64,000 bases of DNA from positions 2,727,501 to 2,791,500 of the forward strand of contig NZ_CP083455.1 of assembly GCF_020229735.1 (NCBI RefSeq). Direction: 5' to 3'. The notes under the pieces were generated by a model. That model had not been told where the DNA came from. It worked only from the letters and a program-made list of their open reading frames with translations, and ran no database searches. Of the stretch, positions 56,505 through 64,000 are shown one piece after another. Both the position numbers and the translations under genes were made by a program. The stretch comes from Deinococcus taeanensis (GTDB taxonomy: Bacteria > Deinococcota > Deinococci > Deinococcales > Deinococcaceae). Numbering within the stretch: position 1 is the first letter of the stretch; each line of letters opens with the position of its first letter.

Positions 56505-59198
56505 TCAGGGAACGACGGTGGTGGATTCAGACTTGAAGTTCGTCTGGGCCTGACCGCTGCTCTCGGCCGTGTTGTTCCAGCGCATGGTTTCGAAGTACTG
56601 GCGGGCGGTGGCGCCGGCGGGCGCGGTGACCTGCGTGCGCACCCAGATCACCGCACCGGGGGCGACCCGGAAGGTGGAGGTGAACGTCAGGGTTTGCTGA
56701 CCGGTGCCGCTGGCGGCGCTGGCAGTGTACTGGTTGCCAGCGGTCAGCAGGGTGCTGGTGCTGTTGGTGTAGTCGCTGGTGATCGCACCGGTCTGCGGGT
56801 CGCGGGTCGGCGTGGGATCGTAGTACACCTGGGTGTTGGCGTAGTTGAAGATCCCGGGGGTCTGCTGGATGGGGTCAGTGGTGCCGAAGTTGTAGATCAG
56901 GACGTTGTTGGTAGCGCCTTCGTTGCTGGACGGCTCGACGCTGGCCGCGCTGGCCAGGATGGTCCCCGTGGTGTCACCTGCACGAATCGGGTCGACCGTA
57001 TCGGTCAGCTGGGTCTGCTCGGAGATGAACGAGGTCACGGTCACGCAGGCGCGCGCCTGAGCGGTGCCGCCGTTGGTGCTGGCGTAGCTGCCGATGTCGC
57101 AGTAGTCGCCGCGAGGCGTGCCGGCTGCCACGGTACTCGTCAGAGTGAGCGTCAGGCTCTGACCAGGGTTCAAGGTCAGGGTGGCCGGAACGGTGCTGAC
57201 CGTGCGGGTCGCGGCGTCGTAGGTGACCCCACCCGTCTGCGAGGTGCCGGACAGCACGTAGCTGCCGCTGCCGTAGTTCATGTACACGTTGTTCAGGTTG
57301 CCGAGGAGGTCTCTGACGGCCACGTCCGTCGCGGCGGCCGAGCCGTTGTTGGTGACGGTGATAACGCTCTGGTAGCTGCTGCCGGGCGTGAGCTGGTTAA
57401 TGGGAGGCTGACCGGCGATCTGGTTGTTGACCTTGGTGATGGCCAGGTTCGGGGACGCCACCTTGAAGCAGGGAATGTCGGAGTTGCCGGTCAGGGCCGC
57501 GCCGTTGTTGCTCGTGGCGGTGAAGGTCCCCTGGTCGCAGTACGTGCCGTTGAAGCTGCCGGCGGCGGCGAACGTGAAGGTCTGCGAAGCGCCAGCGGCG
57601 AGGTTGAAGGCGGCGGTGGTGAAGCCGTCATCACCGTTCTTCGTGACGGCCACGGTCTGCGGGGCCGCCGTGACGTTGCCGTTCAGGGCGTAGTTGGCCG
57701 CCACGGTGTTCTGCGCGAGGGAGTCGGTCACGACCACGTTGGTGGCGTCGGCGTTGCCGTTGTTGCTGACGGTGATGCGGGCGTACACCGGGGCGTTCGG
57801 CGCGACAGTCACGCCGCTGGCGATGGGCGTGAACGTGCCGGCGTTGTCGACCGTACCGAGTGTCTTGACGATGTTCAGGGTGGGCGCGGTGACGGTGAGG
57901 CAGGCCTCGTCGCTGAGGGTGGGGGTGACGTTCCCGAACGCGCCGTTGGTGTAGGAGACGATGGTCGCCACGTCGCAGTACACGCCGACGGCACTGGCCT
58001 GCGCGGGGAACGTGAACGTGCGGCTGGCGCCCGGGGCGAGATCGAAGGTGGCGTCGAAGCCGTCGGTGGCGTTCGCAGTGGTGCCAGTGGGCGCGGTGAT
58101 GCTGTAGGCGGCCGCATTCCCGGAGCGCAGGACATCGTTCAGGCGGATGTTCGTGGCGGGGCCCGCGCCGGTGTTGGACACGGTGATGGTGAAGTCACGC
58201 GCCTGGTTGAGACCGGCGCGGTTGTCGTCGGGGGTCTTGGTGATGGTCAGGCGGGCGCTGGGCGCGAAGGTTTTGTTCAGGAACTGCTTGGTGATTTCCG
58301 TGCCGTTCACGTACGCCACGGCGCGGACCCGGGCGGTGGCCTGGGTGGTGACGGCGGGATCGTGGTTCAGGGCCGTCCAGGTGAAGCCGTTGGTGTCCGG
58401 GGTGTTGACGCCGGTCACGTTGTACAGGGGGTACTGCGTGCTGCTGGGGAAGCGGACGTTCGTGCCGGTGGCGCTGTTGGTGTAGGTGTTGGCACTCAGG
58501 GCATTGTCGTTGATATCCTGGCCGGTGATGGGCGCGCCGGAAGGCTGGCCGCCGTCGTCCGCCGCGGAGAAGCGGACGTTGCCGGTCTGCTCGAGGATGT
58601 CCCAGCGGACGTTCGCGCCGATGATGGGGTACACCTTGCCGTCAGCGGCCTTATAGCCCACGAAGCCGCCCGCGACATTTTGGCTGTTCAGGGGCGCGAC
58701 TTCATCCTGCTCACCGGCGGTGGGGGCAGTCACGCCGAGGTTGGCGGGATCGACACCGGCCGTCTCGTTTTCCAGCCAGGCATAGAACACGAATTTGGTG
58801 CCAGCGTTGTTCAGGTCATCCTTGGTGATGGCGACCATCTTGCCGTTGGCGTCCATGTAGTAAGCGCCGGACACGGTGTTGGCGACGAGGGTGGGGTAGG
58901 CGAGGTTGCTGCTACCGCCAGCCGTGATCGTGAAGCTCTGGGTGCTGGGCTGGAAGCCGTCCTTGCTGTAGGTGGCGGTGTAGTTCCCGGGTGCCAGTTT
59001 GGTGTAGCTGGTGGCGGGGATGACGTTACCGCTCGCGTCACGGATGGTCAGGGTGTAGCCGTTGGGGTTGGGCGGAACGTTGACGCTGCCGGTCGTCACG
59101 ACGGGAGTGGTGGGCGTGGGGGCTGTGCCCCCTCCACAGGAGGCGAGGAGCAGAACACTGGTGAGGGCCGCGATACCGAGTTTCATCTGATTCTTCAT
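56505..59198 (-). CDS. DUF11-repeat surface lipoprotein
   Basis: 897 aa. The N-terminus KLGIAALTSVLLLASCGGG has a lipobox (LLASC), so it is a lipoprotein. After a PEGA-like domain, at least three DUF11-type beta domains follow with VSNTGAGPATNI, ITVSNNGNADATNV and VTNNGSAAATDV, each ending in a YCD-containing strand. ATG 59198 with GGAGG 6 nt upstream. It is cargo of the element; an adhesion or envelope role is likely. Its GC content is lower than the core genes. Confidence 0.8.
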   Translation of the reverse strand: MKNQMKLGIAALTSVLLLASCGGGTAPTPTTPVVTTGSVNVPPNPNGYTLTIRDASGNVIPATSYTKLAPGNYTATYSKDGFQPSTQSFTITAGGSSNLAYPTLVANTVSGAYYMDANGKMVAITKDDLNNAGTKFVFYAWLENETAGVDPANLGVTAPTAGEQDEVAPLNSQNVAGGFVGYKAADGKVYPIIGANVRWDILEQTGNVRFSAADDGGQPSGAPITGQDINDNALSANTYTNSATGTNVRFPSSTQYPLYNVTGVNTPDTNGFTWTALNHDPAVTTQATARVRAVAYVNGTEITKQFLNKTFAPSARLTITKTPDDNRAGLNQARDFTITVSNTGAGPATNIRLNDVLRSGNAAAYSITAPTGTTANATDGFDATFDLAPGASRTFTFPAQASAVGVYCDVATIVSYTNGAFGNVTPTLSDEACLTVTAPTLNIVKTLGTVDNAGTFTPIASGVTVAPNAPVYARITVSNNGNADATNVVVTDSLAQNTVAANYALNGNVTAAPQTVAVTKNGDDGFTTAAFNLAAGASQTFTFAAAGSFNGTYCDQGTFTATSNNGAALTGNSDIPCFKVASPNLAITKVNNQIAGQPPINQLTPGSSYQSVITVTNNGSAAATDVAVRDLLGNLNNVYMNYGSGSYVLSGTSQTGGVTYDAATRTVSTVPATLTLNPGQSLTLTLTSTVAAGTPRGDYCDIGSYASTNGGTAQARACVTVTSFISEQTQLTDTVDPIRAGDTTGTILASAASVEPSSNEGATNNVLIYNFGTTDPIQQTPGIFNYANTQVYYDPTPTRDPQTGAITSDYTNSTSTLLTAGNQYTASAASGTGQQTLTFTSTFRVAPGAVIWVRTQVTAPAGATARQYFETMRWNNTAESSGQAQTNFKSESTTVVP

Positions 59199-59483
59199 GA
59201 ATGCCTCCATAGTGAGAATCAACCACCCGATCTTATCGGTGAGATCAGTATGTTGCAGATAATTTGCGGCGAAGAATGCGGTTGACTCCCTCATTTATCC
59301 ATTCAAACCGACACTCTCTATGAGTCCGGAGCACATGAGGGGTTCAATAGAGATTTAGCAATAATTCACTTCTAACGGTCAGATGGCCATATTCGCCAAC
59401 TCAAATGAAATGAGATTAATCGTTTTCAACCAAATTCATGGTACGTGCGTGGTGTGCTCCCTGCCGGGTTCGAGTGCACGAAC
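59199..59483. other. AT-rich intergenic region
   Basis: About 280 bp, far more AT-rich than its surroundings, upstream of the lipoprotein. Several weak promoter-like boxes on the minus strand, none decisive. Confidence 0.45.
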
Positions 59484-59857
59484 ATGGGTGTGCTGCGCCA
59501 GCAGGTTCGTGTACAGTCGCAGCCCAAGAAGTCGAAGCCGAAGCAGGAGAAGCAGAACGTAGTGCCGCAGAGAGTGGTGCCCGTGCCGACTATCTCGAAG
59601 ACATCGGCGAAGAAGGCGGCCGTGAAGACTCAGGCTGTGGTGCACACCGTCAAGAAGGCTGGGCGTAAGACTGCCAACCGCTTGAAGCACGGCGTGCGTC
59701 CCGCCGAGTACCAGTGGCGTGGCGCTGGAGAAGTGACGGCGGCGCCAGATCCTGGGCTGGCAGAGCCCGCGAGAGCATGCGAGCTTACGCCGCCTCCATG
59801 GCCGAGCTCCGTCAGACGAGCGCCTGGAACCGCGCCGACATCGGCTACTGGGACTGA
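59484..59857 (+). pseudogene. Decayed basic protein gene
   Basis: Starts MGVLRQQVRVQSQ and a Lys-rich stretch (PKKSKPKQEKQN ... VKKAGRKTANRLKHG). The reading frame then appears to shift: a third frame gives SMRAYAASMAELRQTSAW and ends at TGA 59855-59857. Homology unknown. Confidence 0.4.
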
Positions 59858-59863
59858 AGATCT

Positions 59864-62218
59864 TCAGGCGCTGCGAGCATAGATGATGCTGGGCAGGTCG
59901 TCCAGCAGTTGCCGCAGCTTCGGCAGGCCACCGAAGGCCCGCCCGATCTCCTGAATGTTCATGTGGCGCGTGGCTGGAAGGACCTTGAATACGTCCGCGC
60001 CACCCAGTTCATGGATGCCGTGCTGGGCGTACTGATCCGGCAGCTGATCGAGGATCGTTCGGGCCAGCGGGCCATAGGTGACGTGCGCGTCCTGCTGGCG
60101 CCGCGCCGCCTCGACGCGCTGCTTGCGGGTGAGTAGCGGGGCGCCGAAGGCAAGGTGGCAGAGCAGATCGAAGGGGTCGCTGTCCTCCAGGCCCATGACC
60201 TGCTCCAGGTGCTCCAGCGCCACCCCGCGTTCTTCGAGGGCTTGCACGATGGCCTGCCGTTGGCGGGCGTCCACCCAGTGGTGGCGGAAGTCGTCCGCGC
60301 TGACGTACATGCTGCGGACCTGCTCGGCGGCGTAGGAGGTGAACTCCACGGTGCGGAGTTGCCTGCCGTGCTCGTCGAGTTCCTGAACGGTCTCGTGGAG
60401 CACCTGCACCTGCACGCCGCTGCGGACCACGAATTTGCGGGGTTCCTGCCAGTCGTCGTCATCGCTCGTGCGGTCGCGCGGCGGGTGGGTGTCCTCGCCC
60501 TGGTCGCCTTCCTGGATGGTCTCCTGTTCGGGGGTGCCGTCGGCGCCCAGGGTGATCTCGGTGGTGCTGATGGGTGGGCCGTCGAACTCCGGGTCGGCGA
60601 ACTTCTGCGTGGCGGTGCCGGTGTAGTTGAGGATGGTGAAGAACAGTTTGCCGTAGTCCTCGCGGACGCGGGTGCCCCGGCCGATGATCTGCTTGAACTC
60701 GGCCATGGTGCCGACCACGCGGAACAGCACCACGTTCTTGACCATGGGGGCGTTCACACCCGTCGAGAGCAGCTTGGAACTGGTCAGGATGACCGGGCTA
60801 TCCTTTTCGACGTCCTAGAAGTTCGCGAGGTGGCCCTTCCCGATGTCGCCCTCGTCGGCAACCACACGGACGACGTAGTCGGGATGCTCCCGCATCTGCT
60901 CGGGCAGCAGCCGGGCCAGGGCGCTCCGCATGTCCAGCGCGTGCGCCTGGCCGTGACAGAAGACGATGGTCTTGGCCATGACGTCGGTGGCCTTCATGTA
61001 GGACACGAGATGACGGGCGACGGTCTCGGTGCGGTCCAGCAGAGAGACCGTCGCCTCGAAGTCGCGAGTGCCGTACTCGCCGTCGGGAATCTCCCGACCG
61101 TGTGCGTCCCGCTGGCCGGGCTCGGGCCGCCACCCGACTGCGTCCACGTCTGTGACGATGCGGCGCACCTGATTCGGGGCGAGGAAGCCGTCCTGAATCC
61201 CCTGCGCGAGGCTGTACTCGTAGATGGGCTGCCCGTAGTAGGCATACGTATCGCGGGTGTCCTCCCGCAGGGGCGTGGCCGTCATACCCAGCTGGGTGGC
61301 GGCGCTGAAGTACTCGAGGATGTCCCGCCAGGAGCTCTCCTCGTTGGCAGAACCCCGGTGCGCCTCGTCCACGATGATCAGGTCGAAGAAGTCGGAGTGG
61401 TACTGCCGGTAGAGGCCAGGGCGCTGCTCGTCCTCGGCGAGAGACTGATATGTCGCGAAGTAGATGTCGCGGCTGGTGTTGACGGCGCCGCCCTCAATCT
61501 TGTGGCGGGCGTCACCGAACGGCGCGAAGGCCTTGTCCTTGGGATCGTCGACGAGGATGTTGCGGTCCGCCAGAAACAGGATGCGGGGGCGCCGATCGTC
61601 CGTGCCCAGATTCCAGCGGGCCTGCCACAACTTCCAGGCGACCTGGAAAGCGATCTCGGTCTTGCCGGTCCCGGTGGTGAGCGTCAGCAGCAGCCGGCGG
61701 TCCCCGCGCAGGATGGCCTCCGCTGCCCGCTGGATGGCGATTGTCTGGTAGTAGCGGGGGATGCGGTCCCCGAGGTGGTAGGGGATGACCAGTAGGTCTT
61801 CGATCTCAGGCGGCAGACCACGGTGCGCGCGGTAGCGGTTGGTGAGCTCAGTCGGAGTGGGAAACTCTGTCAGATCCCGCTCCTGCCCGGTCAACCGGTC
61901 GTGCTCAACGATGCCAGTCCCGTTGGTGCTGTACGCAAAGGGCAGGTCCAGCAGGACGGCGTAGTCGATGGCCTGCTGCAGCCCCTGCGCAGGGGAGAGG
62001 TACTCCGCCTTGGCTTCCACCACAGCAATCGCGTAGTCGCGCTTCGTGTGCAGCAGGTAGTCCACGCGCTTCTGCCGGCCGCGCTTGGCGTTGCGGCCCT
62101 GCACGAGGACGCGGCCATCGGTGAAGCTACGCTGCTCCTTGATCTGCTCATCCGTCCAGCCGGCCTCGTACAGCTTGGGCAAGACGTAGGTGCGGCAGGT
62201 GTCAGCTGCCGTGGGCAT
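59864..62218 (-). pseudogene. Type I restriction HsdR, interrupted by an amber codon
   Basis: 785 codons in one frame. Residues 1-150 hold an HsdR_N nuclease region (VDYLLHTKRDYAIAVVEAKAE). The helicase has TTGTGKTE, IIVDEAHRGS, GMTATPL and, after the break, LSTGVNAPMV and QIIGRGTR (motif VI). A TAG at 60815-60817 sits between the two halves, replacing probably CAG. No hsdM or hsdS lies in the window. As written, the first product (467 aa) lacks motif VI. Sequencing error is possible. Confidence 0.8.
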
Positions 62219-62308
62219 GTACTGCGACTGTACATGAAGCCTTCCGTGCCCGGTGGTCGATTTGCTCGTCCTGGAAGGCTTCGGGGGGTAGCCTTTGCTG
62301 GCGATCCT

Positions 62309-62329
62309 GTGCTACGCGTGTGCTACAGC
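62309..62329 (+). repeat. Right arm-type integrase sites
   Basis: GTGCTACGCG (62309-62318) and GTGCTACAGC (62320-62329), again 11 bp apart, 111 bp inside attR. Otherwise 62219-62439 holds no gene. Confidence 0.65.
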
Positions 62330-62439
62330 AGAACAACGAAGCGAGTTGAAAAATGCTCAATCAGGATGGTATCGGGGGAAGCGATGTGTGAGGGAGGTCG
62401 ATTTCAAAGAGGAAGTAACATTGCGGGACCAGCAGAGCG

Positions 62440-62493
<54 letters not shown>

Positions 62494-62494
62494 G

Positions 62495-62516
62495 AAGCTC
62501 CTCTCAGAGGAGCTTT
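62495..62516 (+). terminator. Hairpin right of attR
   Basis: AAGCTCCTC/GAGGAGCTT with a 3-nt loop and a T run directly after attR; it may be the original tRNA terminator. Confidence 0.75.
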
Positions 62517-63096
62517 TTTCGTTTTCTCCTGCGCTGAGAACCGGTTCTGGTGCCAGCCTGTACCGCTGAGAGGATCGGCTCTGGCCGTCCTGATTCGCGG
62601 TCGCCGGGTGCTGTCGAGAGGGTGGTGTGCTGGAGAGCCGCAGGCCTCCGGGCGGCGACTCGTAGAAGCTTTGATTCGTGGGGGGCTCGCGGGAGGGCCA
62701 GCAGGGCGCTCAGATGGTCCAGTTACAGGGGATTGACCTGAAAGGGTGGGCGGGAATTCAGCCTGGGCCGGAGGGGGGAAGGCGTTCAAAACCAGCCTTC
62801 GTAGCCCAGGTGAGGCGCCTGTGCTGCCGCGACCATCTGCGTAATTCACTTTCGGCCAGAAGGGCAAAATGCCATTTCTGACAGCATATTGGTGAAAAGG
62901 GCAAAGAAATCCCACTCCCATGTTGAGGCCCTGATTCGACACGCCCTGGAGGAACAGGCGGCGCGCGGTTATCAGGGTGAGCTGCCCGAAGGCAAGGTCA
63001 CCCTGCGCTTTCAGGCCATTGACGTGTACTGGCTGTCGCAACCCGCGGCCCTGCTGGACGTCAGCCGCACCCGCGCGGCGTCGCAGCTGCTGTCCG
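62517..63096. other. Right flank, no intact gene
   Basis: About 580 bp. A 75-codon frame from GTG 62889 (KKSHSHVEALIRHALEEQAARG ... LLDVSRTRAASQLL) ends at the junction with the RCK fragment; it matches no family and may be part of a broken gene. Confidence 0.4.
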
Positions 63097-63383
63097 CAGG
63101 ACGAGCGCCGCATTGAGGAACTCCGCGCGGCCGGTCGCCCCGCTGTGTACGGCGACGCGGCCCGCACTGAGGTGCTCCTGCACGCCGGTCTGCGCGGTGC
63201 CAGCGTCGTGGTCATTGTCACGCCGGACAGCCTGCAGTCGCAGCTGATCCTGGAGCAGGTGCGGGAACTGAACCCTGCCGTGCATGTCACCGCCCGCAGC
63301 CACGACGAGCACACGCAGCAGGCCCTGCGCCGGCTGGGGGCCAGTGACGTTCTGTACGGCGAGTACGAGCTGGGGCTGGCAAT
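63097..63383 (+). pseudogene. RCK/TrkA-N domain fragment
   Basis: Frame reading DERRIEELRAAGRPAVYGDA, VLLHAGLRGASVVVIVTPDS and LGASDVLYGEYELGLAM, the second half of the NAD-binding domain of KefB-type cation/proton antiporters. The N-terminal transporter and the Rossmann Gly motif are missing and the frame after Met is not homologous, so only a remnant is left. 63384-63791 has no supported gene. Confidence 0.7.
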
Positions 63384-63791
63384 GGGTAACACGTGTTCGC
63401 AGCCCTGCAAGGGCCGGGAAGCCGGCAGCAGCCCTGACAGCGGGTTGTGCCAGAGCCGCCGGACCAGGTGGCCGATCACCGGCCTGAGAAGCAGGTGGTG
63501 GCCTGTGCCTTTCCGGGGGCCTTCAAAGCGAAGGCAGCACAGTGCGCTTCCTCTTCTCCTGGCCCCTGACGTCCCGGTGGGATCTGGGCAGGCGGACATG
63601 TGGGTTCACCGTGCCGCCCTCAACTTGCTCCAGCCGGATCAAAGCAATCTGATGGGCCGCTTGCATTGCCTCTGTTCGCTGGAACCATGCCGCGATCGGC
63701 ACTGGGTGGGCCTCTGGGTCTGGAAGTTGCAGCACTGACGAGGCTTGTTGCGCTGCCGTTCACCCTGTGGGCCAGTTCTGCAGCGCGGCGG

Positions 63792-64000
63792 TCAGGGCGA
63801 AGGCTGGCGCGTCGGGCTGTGTTCCTGCCCTGCGGCTGCGGCCTCGTGACGTTCCACAACCGTGCCGGCCTGATCGATGGGAAGGTCCAGCACGCGTCCG
63901 GTCAGGCCATTGCGGGCCATCACACTGTGCAGGTAGCTGTGCAGCCGGGCGGTGTCCTGGCGGGTGTCGTGAAAGCACAGGACGGTGGGGCCTGCGCCGC
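63792..64000 (-). CDS. Polysaccharide deacetylase-like protein, C-terminal part
   Basis: At least 69 residues, the start being outside the window. [22 protein letters not shown] resembles the C-terminal strand of NodB-type deacetylases (VLLHD.....TV..L), then GRVLDLP and a charged tail ending at the TGA at 63792-63794. The family call is tentative because only the end is present. Confidence 0.45.
   Translation of the reverse strand, partial: GAGPTVLCFHDTRQDTARLHSYLHSVMARNGLTGRVLDLPIDQAGTVVERHEAAAAGQEHSPTRQPSP

Noticed and set aside
56277..59285. A 1002-codon plus-strand frame opposite the DUF11 gene
   Set aside because: It is Gly/Val/Arg low-complexity antisense of a gene with a clear lipobox, SD and DUF11 repeats on the other strand.
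60155..61795. A 546-codon plus-strand frame opposite HsdR
   Set aside because: Antisense shadow; all helicase motifs are on the minus strand.

Overview
The window is high-GC bacterial chromosome and reads as a Deinococcus species. The evidence is the gene content: a glutaminyl-tRNA synthetase with a C-terminal YqeY domain, a PriA without helicase motifs, a CsaB and DUF5693 pair of the kind linked to S-layer attachment, a PaaI-type thioesterase and a DUF1800/DUF1501 secreted pair. It also fits that many start codons lie only 6-7 nt after a TANNNT -10 box, the leaderless arrangement common in this genus. This assignment comes from protein recognition, not from a database search.

Layout, 1-48.3 kb (core chromosome): an OpuC-type osmoprotectant ABC operon (1-3499, minus); an Lrp ligand-binding protein and a fused siroheme decarboxylase (3.6-5.0 kb); a lipoyl-E2-like protein with a PSBD (5.1-6.8); an amino-acid-dehydrogenase-like protein with uridine kinase (7.1-8.75); DUF5693 with CsaB (8.9-11.8); a thioesterase, a DUF2231 protein, a G3E GTPase and an ABC exporter (11.8-15.9); PriA and a Pnkp-like protein (16.1-20.0); a GH26-like hydrolase, an alkaline-phosphatase-fold protein, TrpF and a phosphotransferase (20-25.4); a secreted protease (25.5-27.3); a cobalamin cluster cobT-cobC-cobS with a DtxR-type regulator (27.4-30.5); an ECF sigma, anti-sigma and RseB-like operon followed by DUF1800, DUF1501 and a c-type cytochrome (30.6-35.2); a beta-propeller protein, GlnRS and others (35.3-41.6); an HtrA protease, an XRE-S24 regulator and a GGCT (41.7-44.6); rpsO, tRNA-Leu(GAG) and SRP RNA (44.6-45.4); and a carbonic anhydrase and M29 aminopeptidase (45.7-48.2).

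48.3-62.5 kb: an integrative element in the 3' end of tRNA-Pro(GGG). It is bounded by a perfect 54-bp direct repeat (48314-48367 and 62440-62493), and each end carries an inner pair of GTGCTAC-type arm sites. It encodes an arm-binding tyrosine integrase with an overlapping excisionase, a winged-helix Rep whose own gene contains four 13-bp iterons beside three AT-rich 15-bp repeats, a second Rep-like protein with HUH and YxxK motifs followed by a 21-bp perfect hairpin, small regulators, a duplicated leader with a conserved RNA-like hairpin, and an 18-bp palindrome in three places. Cargo is a DUF11 lipoprotein and an orphan HsdR interrupted by one amber codon. An IS4-family copy with a frameshifted transposase has inserted within it.

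62.5-64 kb: chromosomal flank, mostly decayed sequence, with an RCK-domain fragment and the C-terminus of a polysaccharide-deacetylase-like protein at the right edge.

The most unusual signals are the lambda-ori-like repeat array inside the element's rep gene, the HUH Rep with its hairpin, a 75-bp repeat present twice that joins a near-consensus promoter directly to an intrinsic terminator, and a cluster of perfect DnaA boxes away from any dnaA gene.
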